Positions 41,177-48,469 of a DNA stretch of 49,454 bases are shown one piece after another. The position numbers and the translations under genes are program-made. How positions within the stretch are numbered: position 1 is the stretch's first letter; each line of letters opens with the position of its first letter. Source of the stretch: Paenibacillus elgii NBRC 100335 (lineage in GTDB: Bacteria > Bacillota > Bacilli > Paenibacillales > NBRC-103111); contig NZ_BIMB01000053.1 in assembly GCF_004000865.1 (NCBI RefSeq), positions 1 to 49,454 of the forward strand. Direction: 5' to 3'. The notes beneath the pieces are model-generated. The model was not told the DNA's origin and made no database searches. It worked only from the letters and a program-made list of their open reading frames with translations.

Positions 41177-43080
41177 CACGCGTACACCCCTTGAGCGGAA
41201 TTTGCGATTTCGCGCGACATCACTTCTTCGATGCGCCGGATCATTTCGTTCGCATCGGTCGGCTGGTGAATATCCCCTGTGGTCACCTGTACGGTTGGTG
41301 TCAATGTCACAAAGTTTTGGATGCTCTGAATTTCAGCCAAATCTCGCATGACCTCCAAGTCTTCGCTGGAAATATCGACCGTATTGTCGATTTCGCCAAT
41401 CGAGTTCACGTGGTTAATGTTAGGAAGCTGAGCACCGGGTTGTTTGGCAGCAGGGGCGTTTTTGCCTTTCCAAAGGTTACTCATGTCCTCAACTTTGTCT
41501 CCACCGAAATTCATAGCGTTTGCTGCAAAGTTTTGCCCCTCGCTGAAGGCTTGGGTTAGATCCTTTTGTTCCCATCGGAGATTCGATAAATCTACCGTAC
41601 CTGTCTTTGGTTCCGGCTTAAGGTTATCAACCCATTTGCTTTCGAATTCACCGATAAGAGAAAATTTACTGCCGGTAATTGTATTAATTTTCTCAATTAA
41701 CCAGTTTAATCCTGTAATAGCCGCATTGATAAAAGTGGTTAAATTTTCAGACACGCTTTTTAGCAAATCGTAAAAAAGTTTCTTAAAAGCATATCCCGGC
41801 TCATTCCAAACGTTGGCGAAAAACTCGGCAACGGCAATTATGACATTCCAAAACAAAGCAATTTGGTTATAAATGGCAGCGAAAAGACTGAAAAATAATC
41901 CTGCAACAAATCCAACGACTTGGCCGGTGGATACTCCAAATTGATTCAGTATTTCCATAAGTATTACGAGCACTCCGATTATTAAGAACACAGGCCATAG
42001 AGCAGAAAACCACTGAATTAACCAAATGCCTGCGAGAACCAAGAGAACGATGCCAAGGGCAAGCAATACATTTTGCACAAGACCAAGATGATCCATAATA
42101 AAGCGGGCAAAAACGGCAACCCCTTGAGCGATAGCATTGAGTCCGGCTTGCAAACCGTCGAAGAAGGGCTGAAATTTTCCAGACTCAAAAGCTTCATTAA
42201 TTATTGTGATCACAGGAAGCAGCGCCGTTAAAGCCGCTTGACCCGTTTCTGTCAGGGCGTTTTTGAAGTTGTTCATCATAGTCCCTACTTGATTCGCGGG
42301 ATTTTTGGAAATTTTATCATAGGCGGCCTGCCCCATATTGTTCTTTTCAAGGAGTTTGTCCAAGGACGTAATAGCTCCGCCGACATCGCCCTTTTCCAAA
42401 AGCTTGTCCAACTTGAGATCTTTCACTTGATTTTTGTCCATCCCAAACCGTTTGGCTATAGAATCCAGCGAAGCCGTATCTCCGCTAAACACGTCTTTTA
42501 CGGCTTCTCCGTTTGCTTTAAGTCCCTTTTTCTCCGGATCGAATATAGCCAGACGCTGAGCAATGTTGTTCAGTTTGCTGATCTGATCCGAGTTCTGAGC
42601 AACAGACATGAATGACAAGGAGTTGGACAAATACTCATTTGCATCTTCCCCGGCAGTCAATGCTTCTTTCTTGAACTTTTCAAACATGGCCGTGCCTACT
42701 TTATCATTGCCAGACTTGGCAATGAACATATCTTTTTGGTTTTGCTGTTCCATCGCACTCCCGACGGTCGCTTGAAATATTTTCTCCGGATCAATCATAG
42801 AACCAGCCTTGGCTCCGAGTTTAGAAAATGATTCCTTGAATTTCGGCGCCAGCGCTTTGATGCCCTGACCGAGCGCTTTGAAACTTTGACCAAGAGCATG
42901 GAGACCACTTCTTATCTTTATTTCTATAAGTCCCGCCACTAATGTAGCTTGAAAGATAGGCTTGCTTGTAATTACACGCAAAAGCCCCTTTTCGAGCGAT
43001 TTCATAGTCGAGTGCATAATTCCCGGAACCTGCCCAAACGCCCTTGCTACGCTTTGAAATATTCGGAGACCAAAATTCAC
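41176..43080 (-). CDS. Tail tape measure protein
   Basis: The protein has about 634 residues from GTG 43080, the GTG best spaced from AAGGAGG; GTG 43086 is an alternative. It has a helical N-terminus (LRIFQSVARAFGQVPGIMHS), long amphipathic helices, three or four hydrophobic segments around residues 300-420 (QNVLLALGIVLLVLAGIWLI), and a Gln/Asn-rich C-terminus. Position after the frameshifting chaperones and before XkdP identifies it. At the usual about 0.15 nm per residue it predicts a tail of roughly 95 nm. It is much shorter than PBSX XkdO. Confidence 0.92.
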   Translation of the reverse strand: MNFGLRIFQSVARAFGQVPGIMHSTMKSLEKGLLRVITSKPIFQATLVAGLIEIKIRSGLHALGQSFKALGQGIKALAPKFKESFSKLGAKAGSMIDPEKIFQATVGSAMEQQNQKDMFIAKSGNDKVGTAMFEKFKKEALTAGEDANEYLSNSLSFMSVAQNSDQISKLNNIAQRLAIFDPEKKGLKANGEAVKDVFSGDTASLDSIAKRFGMDKNQVKDLKLDKLLEKGDVGGAITSLDKLLEKNNMGQAAYDKISKNPANQVGTMMNNFKNALTETGQAALTALLPVITIINEAFESGKFQPFFDGLQAGLNAIAQGVAVFARFIMDHLGLVQNVLLALGIVLLVLAGIWLIQWFSALWPVFLIIGVLVILMEILNQFGVSTGQVVGFVAGLFFSLFAAIYNQIALFWNVIIAVAEFFANVWNEPGYAFKKLFYDLLKSVSENLTTFINAAITGLNWLIEKINTITGSKFSLIGEFESKWVDNLKPEPKTGTVDLSNLRWEQKDLTQAFSEGQNFAANAMNFGGDKVEDMSNLWKGKNAPAAKQPGAQLPNINHVNSIGEIDNTVDISSEDLEVMRDLAEIQSIQNFVTLTPTVQVTTGDIHQPTDANEMIRRIEEVMSREIANSAQGVYA

Positions 43081-43134
43081 ACCCACTACCTCCTTTCTAC
43101 AACCTAAAAAGAAGCGCCTCCTAAGAGACGCTCA

Positions 43135-43727
43135 TCATAACCCTTTTTTAGCGCGGGCGCGCTTTTCCTTTTCCACCCGCACGTCGATCATGGCGTAGAT
43201 CGCGGCCCTTTCGTGCCGCGACATCGCCATGAGATCCTGCGGTAAAATGTGAAGTTCGTGGAGGGCATAGTAGGCGTAATTCGCCTCGCCTGCGCCCTCG
43301 TTGATCAGTTTTTTACTTCGTCAACCAGCTCGTTCATATCCTTGTCGAAGCCGTTGAGCTCCTGCACCTTTTGAAGCAGGTTCGCGTACTCCCCGGGGAG
43401 CAGCATTTTGCGCAGCAGCGACTCGGCGCCGAGCACGCCATACGATTGCTGCAATTCCGCATCCTTGAGGTTCGGGAAAACGACGCTGTTCACGGCCAGC
43501 TTGGCAATATACTCGTTCTGGTCGATTTCGGTCGTGTAGCTGCCGCCTTTGCCTTTGACACGCTTCGTTACGGCTTTGCGTACCGCTTCGTTTTCCTCCT
43601 CCGTCATGCTGCGGAGACGCCAAGGCACCGGAACGCCCTCCCGGTCCTTGAACCGTTCGGAAACAACGACTTCCTCAATCGTGCTGGCCTCTGCATTTTG
43701 GGCAAAAAATACGCTTAAATCGCTCAT
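43135..43727 (-). CDS. Tail assembly chaperone, frameshift product (G-T type)
   Basis: A -1 shift at the slippery heptamer A-AAA-AAC (plus-strand 43308-43314) joins the 140 codons of the chaperone to a 57-codon second frame that has no start of its own and runs to TGA 43135-43137. The extension contains ANYAYYALHELHILPQDLMA and ends in a basic KRARAKKGL. This arrangement is the standard one for long-tailed phages, where the longer product loads onto the tape measure. The fused length would be 197 residues. Confidence 0.85.
43305..43727 (-). CDS. xkdN: Tail assembly chaperone XkdN-like
   Basis: This 140-residue protein starts at ATG 43727 (MSDLSVFFAQNAEASTIEEV). It has the XkdN features VVSERFKDREGVPVPWRLRS and ITEEE-like MTEEENEAVRKAVTK, followed by NEYIAKLAVNSVVFPNLKDA. 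It is the zero-frame product made between the tube and tape-measure genes and ends at TGA 43305-43307, immediately after a slippery site. It assists tube and tape-measure assembly and is not in the mature particle. Confidence 0.92.
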   Translation of the reverse strand: MSDLSVFFAQNAEASTIEEVVVSERFKDREGVPVPWRLRSMTEEENEAVRKAVTKRVKGKGGSYTTEIDQNEYIAKLAVNSVVFPNLKDAELQQSYGVLGAESLLRKMLLPGEYANLLQKVQELNGFDKDMNELVDEVKN

Positions 43728-43752
43728 GTATCATGTCCTCCTGTTAATGTGA

Positions 43753-44226
43753 TTAGTTTGTGGAAGGGGCTTTGAAACGGTCTTTAATTTCAATACCGTC
43801 GAAGGTGAAGGAAATTTCCTCCTCCAACGTATCGCTTCCGGTATCGAGAGACGCCATAATGACGCTGTCCAGGTTGACATTTTTAATAATAACGGTTTGC
43901 ATTCCAACGGAAGAGGAAGGGTCCTCGTTCGTTACCGTAATATCGAAATAAGTATCCTTGCCGCTTACCATGTACTCGTTCATCATCTCACGGAAAAGCG
44001 TGGTAATGTAGTAAATCGTCATGCTGCCGGTGCCCTTCCAGCCTTTTGCCTTGCTTTGCGTTCCCCGGCGGCCGAGCGCCTTGATTTCGGCCTTTTCCTT
44101 CTCGACCTTGGCTTCCAGCTTTTTAACGTAGAACATTTCTTCCTTGTTTCCGTTAATCGTTGCGTAAGCACGGCCTTCCTGACCGCTAATCGTATCGCGA
44201 GCATGTAACACTTTTTGATCTGCCAT
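43753..44226 (-). CDS. xkdM: Tail tube protein XkdM-like
   Basis: This 157-residue protein starts at ATG 44226, 1 bp after the sheath stop. It has the phage_tail_tube_2 (XkdM) pattern: VLHARDTISGQEGRAYATIN, KALGRRGTQSKAKGWK-like segment and a late EEISFTFDGIEIKDRFKAPS. It polymerises into the inner tube that is driven into the target cell when the sheath contracts. Confidence 0.95.
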   Translation of the reverse strand: MADQKVLHARDTISGQEGRAYATINGNKEEMFYVKKLEAKVEKEKAEIKALGRRGTQSKAKGWKGTGSMTIYYITTLFREMMNEYMVSGKDTYFDITVTNEDPSSSVGMQTVIIKNVNLDSVIMASLDTGSDTLEEEISFTFDGIEIKDRFKAPSTN

Positions 44227-44227
44227 G

Positions 44228-45544
44228 TTACTTCACCGTCACTTTCATGTAGATTTTTTCGATCGAATCCACCGGCTGGACGTGCAGTTCCACATACACG
44301 CTGTCCGCGTCCTGGCCTTGAATGACATTCACATCGGTTTGCGAATTGAAATTTTGGATGGCCGCATTTGCCTGCAGCGTTCTCAGGTAAGTGACCACCT
44401 CGTTCCACAGCAAATTGCGTCCGTCGTGGTCGTTGCTCACCTTACCGATATAGAACGTCTCGAAAATCCGCTTAATATCGTTGGCAATGCCATCGAGCAC
44501 GCGGATTACGCGGTTTTTGGAGAACGCTTTGCCCTTGGTCGGCAGGAAGCTTTTGAACGTGTTCAGGTCCTGCTCGATAATGGCACGGCCTTTGTTTTGC
44601 ACAAAAACGACCTCGCCGCCACGCAGTGCGGATTCGATTTGGGAGTTCGTGTAACGGATGTCCACGTCCACCGCATCGTCGTACGCTTGGTAAGTCAGCG
44701 ATTGGTTCACCTGCGCCCCGGCTGTAGCCGCAGCTACCCATACCGTCGCTTTCACCGCATCCAGAACGGTGCCGTCCGTCAGCACGACGCCGTTTTTCAC
44801 GCTAATGATGCCTTCGAAGTCGGCTGCCGGATAGTTTTCCAGCACGGCCTGCACTTTCTTGCCTTCGGTATCTCTAAGCCGCTTCACGAATGCCGTGTAA
44901 ACGGATTTCAACGTAGCGTCGGCGGATGCGAGCGCCATCGTTTGGAAATCGAACACTTCGATCGCCCCGAGGTAATCGGTATGGTCCTGGTTCGTCACAG
45001 TGCCGTCAGCACCGCCAGTGAGCGCAGCGCCCGCCGTTGCCGTCAAGTCGCCCGTGCCGCTAAAGATGACCCAATCGTTCGCCTTCAGTCCGGCGATATT
45101 GGCCACCGTCTGAGAATCGACGGCTTGGCCGGCCAGCAGCGTCTTCACGTCGAATTTCGTATTGTCGTCGATATTCGCTTGAACGACGACGGACAAATCG
45201 TTGCCGCGCACGCCGCCGTGCTTGGCCGTTACCTTCAGCGCGCCGACCGTTGCGGCGGCCTTCGTCCCTGCATTCAAACGGTACAGCAGCACCGTTTGGG
45301 CGCGCTTCAAAGCCTCGCGAACCAGCAGCAGCTGAGGCGCTGCGATGTCGTAGCCGAGCAGCGTTTTCACATCGTCTCCTGCGCTGATGGTCAGCACCTT
45401 TTTCGCTTCGCCCCAGCCGAGCGGCAGCGCCATCGTCATAATCCCGCGATCGCCGGCTGCACCGGCCGGTTTTCCTTCACCTACGAAATTGATGTACACC
45501 CCTGGGCGTACTTTGTTTTGAGTTGTCCATGTTCCGCCTGCCAT
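44228..45544 (-). CDS. xkdK: Contractile tail sheath protein XkdK-like
   Basis: This 438-residue protein starts at ATG 45544 (MAGGTWTTQNKVRPGVYINF). The N-terminus with RPGVYINF and DRGIMTMALPLGWGEAKKVL is the sheath signature, and the C-terminal domain contains AVYTAFVKRL-type helices and VNVIQGQDADSVYVELHVQP, the strand-exchange arm. It shows that the tail is of the contractile type. Confidence 0.96.
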   Translation of the reverse strand: MAGGTWTTQNKVRPGVYINFVGEGKPAGAAGDRGIMTMALPLGWGEAKKVLTISAGDDVKTLLGYDIAAPQLLLVREALKRAQTVLLYRLNAGTKAAATVGALKVTAKHGGVRGNDLSVVVQANIDDNTKFDVKTLLAGQAVDSQTVANIAGLKANDWVIFSGTGDLTATAGAALTGGADGTVTNQDHTDYLGAIEVFDFQTMALASADATLKSVYTAFVKRLRDTEGKKVQAVLENYPAADFEGIISVKNGVVLTDGTVLDAVKATVWVAAATAGAQVNQSLTYQAYDDAVDVDIRYTNSQIESALRGGEVVFVQNKGRAIIEQDLNTFKSFLPTKGKAFSKNRVIRVLDGIANDIKRIFETFYIGKVSNDHDGRNLLWNEVVTYLRTLQANAAIQNFNSQTDVNVIQGQDADSVYVELHVQPVDSIEKIYMKVTVK

Positions 45545-45766
45545 CTATTCCACCGCCTTTTTCAAATATTGTTCGATTTGTTGTTTGACCTGATCGGTCG
45601 TATACGTTTCCTCATCTTGCAGCAGAGCGCTCAGCAAATCTTTTTGCTGCGCTGTAAACAGCTTCGACTCCAAAAACTGCTGCTTCGTAAAAGCCGGCAA
45701 GCTCTCCTGAGCCGCAGTCGTTTCTTCCTTCATGGCTGCCGCTTTCGACGTCCCTTTTTTAATCAT
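45545..45766 (-). CDS. Small tail-cluster protein before the sheath gene
   Basis: This 73-residue protein starts at ATG 45766, overlapping the end of the tail terminator gene. It is helical and charged: SLPAFTKQQFLESKLFTAQQ and YTTDQVKQQIEQYLKKAVE. A small gene in the same position precedes the sheath gene in PBSX-like clusters (ykzL position). Function is unknown; the short distance of 0 bp to the sheath gene indicates coupling. Confidence 0.7.
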   Translation of the reverse strand: MIKKGTSKAAAMKEETTAAQESLPAFTKQQFLESKLFTAQQKDLLSALLQDEETYTTDQVKQQIEQYLKKAVE

Positions 45767-46187
45767 GTCGGATATGTTCCTCCTGTACTAAATTTCGCAT
45801 CGTAGGCACGGCCTCTTTCGGCCGCATCACATGAACCTCGAAGCTCACGTAAAAATGAAGCACGTTGTCCGCCAACGTGTAACGCATGCCTGAGCTGCGG
45901 TACGTATGACCTTCCCACGGGATCAGCTCAAGCCGCTCGTACAACGTATCCCGGACCGTCTCGCAATCGCGAATCAACTGCGAACTGCCCGGAACCGGAA
46001 AGTAGGCGATGTCGAACGTTCCCGTCCGGATATACCGGCGGTTCATTACGTGCTTCTGCGCACCTTCCGTTTGCCGAACAAAAAAAGCAGGCTTCGTAAA
46101 GCCCTGCTCGACTTGTTCCGTATAGACGCTCGCGGCCGGAAACATTTCCTTGAGCCGTTTCGCAATCCCCTGCTTAATTTCTTCCAC
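45759..46187 (-). CDS. Tail terminator protein (XkdJ/DUF6838-like)
   Basis: The protein has 142 residues from GTG 46187, chosen because GGGGTGGTG precedes it and family proteins begin just before a VxEIKQGIAKRL-type helix; an ATG at 46223 has no ribosome site. It reads VNVEEIKQGIAKRLKEMFPA, then FTKPAFFVRQTEGAQKH and RYTLADNVLHFYVSFEVHVM, a pattern of the tail terminator fold that caps the tube and sheath. In a phage this protein joins the tail to the head; here it is the first structural gene, since no head-gene precedes it. Confidence 0.82.
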   Translation of the reverse strand: MEEIKQGIAKRLKEMFPAASVYTEQVEQGFTKPAFFVRQTEGAQKHVMNRRYIRTGTFDIAYFPVPGSSQLIRDCETVRDTLYERLELIPWEGHTYRSSGMRYTLADNVLHFYVSFEVHVMRPKEAVPTMRNLVQEEHIRHD

Positions 46188-46266
46188 GTTCACCACCCCG
46201 ATAGAAGCCGGATAAAGCTTCATGAATTGCCGCAGCTTGCGTTTCCGCCTGGCAGCGGCTCACACC

Positions 46267-46329
46267 TCAAAGGGTGCTCCGGAAATCGCCTGCTCGAACT
46301 GTACCATCCAGTTTGCGCAACCGCTCCAT
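46267..46329 (-). CDS. Possible 20-codon leader peptide or gene remnant
   Basis: ATG 46329 follows a very strong ribosome site (GGGAGGGAGGAT) and encodes MERLRKLDGTVRAGDFRSTL before TGA at 46267. The same frame then continues with GVSRCQAETQAAAIHEALSG and on to TAA, so this may be a short gene split by one stop. It lies between a terminator and the tail terminator gene. It may be a relic of a head-tail connector gene. Confidence 0.35.
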   Translation of the reverse strand: MERLRKLDGTVRAGDFRSTL

Positions 46330-46375
46330 ATCCTCCCTCCCCCTGAAGCCTAATCTTGTGCGGCGGAGCGAATGC

Positions 46376-46403
46376 AAAAAGAGCCGCATCGCTGCGACTC
46401 TTT
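46376..46403 (-). terminator. Terminator after the HEAT-like gene
   Basis: On the minus strand GAGTCGCA pairs with TGCGGCTC (one U-G pair), and TTTTTG follows. It sits right before the tail operon. Confidence 0.8.
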
Positions 46404-46547
46404 CGTTCGTGTTCCCCTTAGCACAATTATCTTACATTAACATCATAGCACGGGAAAACCGCACTTCGTTACAAAGGTTGTCCATGGTTATTCCGACGCT
46501 TTTGCAGCGAAATTCCGATGAAATTCCATCGACCCTTCAGTTCAGCC
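46404..46547. other. Short gap between HEAT-like gene and terminator
   Basis: About 140 bp downstream of the HEAT-like gene without a supported gene. No strong promoter for the tail operon was seen here or between the terminator and 46329. Confidence 0.4.
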
Positions 46548-47183
46548 TTAGGCGCCAGCCTCGATACGTTCTACCTCTGCATACAGCTCCTCCGCGGCAT
46601 TCCGCACTTCCTCACGCTCCGCATCGCAAAGCCGGCGAATCTCTTCTTTATATAGAAGCAAAATTTGCGCTGTATAGTAAACAAAGCTATAAAATGTCTG
46701 ATCGGAGACGGGATCGTCCTCCCAACGTTCCTCGTCCTCTTCTTCGTCTTCCGGCCAAAGCTCATTTTCGTGAAGCAAATCGGTGATGGACGTGAACGGT
46801 TCCATATCGAAAACATGGCCTAGCGTATCTGCGCACGCAACTGCAATGGGTTGACACATCTTCAGGATCGCGACGACAAGCGCACTCAAACGCTCACGCT
46901 CCTGCTCGCTTAATTCCTGCTTCACGGAATCGTTCGCAGCTTCGCCAAGCATCCGCATTGCAAAAATGACGCCGAACGGCGTAGCGTGCCACAGCGTGCT
47001 TTGATGCTCAAGCTCCTCGGCCAACCGCCCGGCGGCATTGTCGAGCGCCTCCATATCTCCGTGAGCCATCGCATGAAACCATTGCGGGACCGCCGCTGCC
47101 CGTCCGTAGGAGGAGATCAGGCGCTGCCACGGAATGTCTTCCATTTTTACGTTTTTAATAAATGCCAAATCCTGCTGAAGCAT
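46548..47183 (-). CDS. HEAT-like repeat protein
   Basis: This 211-residue protein starts at ATG 47183 behind GGGGAG, 7 bp spacing. The segment WQRLISSYGRAAAVPQWFHA followed by ALDNAAGRLAEELEHQSTLW matches a helical-repeat family whose members read HAYG-x-A-x-VP ... HQGTVYEA and are often annotated HEAT-repeat proteins. A Glu/Asp-rich loop (EDEEEDEERWEDD, about 145-160) separates the N- and C-terminal helices. It has its own extended -10 promoter and terminator, so it is expressed separately from the tail genes. Function is unknown; protection of the producer is one possibility, but nothing in the sequence proves it. Confidence 0.7.
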   Translation of the reverse strand: MLQQDLAFIKNVKMEDIPWQRLISSYGRAAAVPQWFHAMAHGDMEALDNAAGRLAEELEHQSTLWHATPFGVIFAMRMLGEAANDSVKQELSEQERERLSALVVAILKMCQPIAVACADTLGHVFDMEPFTSITDLLHENELWPEDEEEDEERWEDDPVSDQTFYSFVYYTAQILLLYKEEIRRLCDAEREEVRNAAEELYAEVERIEAGA

Positions 47184-47222
47184 CGGTTTCTCCCCATTTC
47201 CTCTTTATTGAAAATTAGCTTC

Positions 47223-47231
47223 ATTATAGCA
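47223..47231 (-). promoter_or_regulatory. Extended -10 promoter of the HEAT-like gene
   Basis: On the minus strand TGCTATAAT forms an extended -10, with -10 TATAAT at 47223-47228. The -35 region is weak (AGTTCG at 17 bp). The start would lie about 35 bp before the ATG. Confidence 0.65.
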
Positions 47232-47273
47232 CATGCGAATTTTGCCGAACTGGTCAGGCAGACCCATAAACGC

Positions 47274-47301
47274 AAAAAAGAGCCGCAGACCGCTGCGACC
47301 C
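47274..47301 (-). terminator. Terminator at the end of the early operon
   Basis: On the minus strand GGGTCGCAG pairs with CTGCGGCTC (two U-G pairs) and TTTTTT follows. It overlaps the stop of the sigma-like gene. The hairpin is almost the same sequence as the one at 46376-46403. Confidence 0.75.
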
Positions 47302-47813
47302 TAGCTTATCAATATTCCGTATTCCTTCAACGCTTTACGTCTCCATCCATAGAAGGTGGATAGGGAGATGCCCAGATCGCAAGCGATATCATGCGGCTCG
47401 TTTCCATCCACATACAATAACTTGAGCACTTGCGCGTATTCGTGTTTAAAATCGTCCAGAGCGTCCATGGCTTGCTCCATCTGCTCTTTTTGCCGTCCCA
47501 GCTCCTCCAGCTCACTTACCCGCGCCAAAATCCCCTGATAGCCGTCCGACGTACCCAGCTGCCCTTCCAATAGCGCCTTGATTTTCGCCTCTGTGCTTCG
47601 AAGCGCTTCATGGTCTGCGCCGGATGCCGCCAGCTTCCGCCATTGCCGGTGCAGGTCTTGCAGCTGACCGTCCTGGACAATCATGCCGAGCCGCATCCCG
47701 CCGCTGACAGGGTACTTCTCAAGCATTTTGATTCGTCCGACAAGCCGTTTATATCCGCGAAGCTGATCTATAGCCATTTTTTCGTAGTTTTGTTCGAGAT
47801 TAAGCATCATCAT
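47301..47813 (-). CDS. RinA/sigma-like late regulator
   Basis: The protein has about 170 residues from ATG 47813 (MMMLNLEQNYEKMAIDQLRG) with GAGGGG upstream; longer frames start at ATG 47837 or at ATG 47891, which overlaps the previous stop as ATGA. The middle is coiled coil (LARVSELEELGRQKEQMEQA). The C-terminus is a sigma-region-4-like helix-turn-helix, VLKLLYVDGNEPHDIACDLG then ISLSTFYGWRRKALKEYG. Proteins of this kind (RinA, ArpU, Xpf) switch on late phage genes. It is second in the early operon, the position of an activator of the tail genes. Confidence 0.8.
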   Translation of the reverse strand: MMMLNLEQNYEKMAIDQLRGYKRLVGRIKMLEKYPVSGGMRLGMIVQDGQLQDLHRQWRKLAASGADHEALRSTEAKIKALLEGQLGTSDGYQGILARVSELEELGRQKEQMEQAMDALDDFKHEYAQVLKLLYVDGNEPHDIACDLGISLSTFYGWRRKALKEYGILIS

Positions 47814-47887
47814 TCCGGTTTGTTCCCCTCTCGTCATTCTCTGGAAGCATGTCCGATCGAACTTACAGCTTAAACTTACAGCACCGT

Positions 47888-48205
47888 TCATCCGAGCTTT
47901 TCCGCCGCGTGGAGCAGCTCGGCAAAATATTTCGTCGGAACGTCCGGCAGTCGTTCGGCGCCGTAGTGCCGGAGGAGCACCCGAATTTCACATTGACGTC
48001 CGGCTTGAACGAGCCCGGCAAACTTCGTCCGGATCATCTCCAACGTTACCGGTTGACGCGGTTCCCAAGGCCCTGCTTGCCCACTGTAAGCCTGCTCCGC
48101 CTTGTTGCTCTTCGCCGTCGGTGTGGCAACCTGCCGCCGCTCCTTTACAAGGTTCGCCGGTTGAGCCGCGTTTGCAGATTCGAGGTTTTGGACGTGATTC
48201 GTCAT
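47888..48205 (-). CDS. Small phage early protein
   Basis: This 105-residue protein starts at ATG 48205 behind GGAGG. The N-terminal half is low complexity (Ala, Gln, Lys), and the C-terminal half (LEMIRTKFAGLVQAGRQCEI, ending YFAELLHAAEKLG) resembles a short family that is common in Bacillota prophages and sometimes labelled rrp5-like; the label has no functional support. It is first in the operon driven by the repressor-controlled promoter at 48254-48282 and ends in an ATGA overlap with a long frame of the sigma-like gene. Confidence 0.7.
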   Translation of the reverse strand: MTNHVQNLESANAAQPANLVKERRQVATPTAKSNKAEQAYSGQAGPWEPRQPVTLEMIRTKFAGLVQAGRQCEIRVLLRHYGAERLPDVPTKYFAELLHAAEKLG

Positions 48206-48253
48206 ATTCGAGGCGCCTCCATTCGTTAGCCTATCGTTCGTTTTACGAAACTA

Positions 48254-48282
48254 AGAATAAGCTATTAGCTTCAAAATGACAA
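48254..48282 (-). promoter_or_regulatory. Early promoter with repressor operator O1
   Basis: On the minus strand: -35 TTGTCA (48277-48282), 17-bp spacer, -10 TATTCT (48254-48259). The spacer holds the palindrome AAGCTATTAGCTT (plus strand, 48259-48271). It reads leftward into the small early gene and the sigma-like gene. Confidence 0.8.
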
Positions 48283-48387
48283 CCATTCTATTTAATCGTA
48301 TAGATTAATTATCGCATAAAAACATCCAAAAAACAAACTATTTGCTTAATTTTTCTCCCATTTTCTTCATTTTTAGTTTTCCAAAGC

Positions 48388-48416
48388 TTGATTATTAAGC
48401 TAAAAGCTGATATAAT
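48388..48416 (+). promoter_or_regulatory. Repressor promoter with operator O2
   Basis: -35 TTGATT (48388-48393), 17-bp spacer, -10 TATAAT (48411-48416). The spacer holds AAGCTAAAAGCTG (48397-48409), which matches the O1 pattern AAGCT-NNN-AGCTT at all but one base. A further AAGCTT half-site lies at 48384-48389. Confidence 0.8.
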
Positions 48417-48469
48417 GGAAACAAATGTTCTTCTATTAAAAAGCCAGTTCAGAAAAGGTGAAATGTCTT

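Noticed and set aside
44225..45805. 526-codon plus-strand frame opposite the sheath gene
   Set aside because: Shadow frame of the sheath gene; no start signal and no domain.
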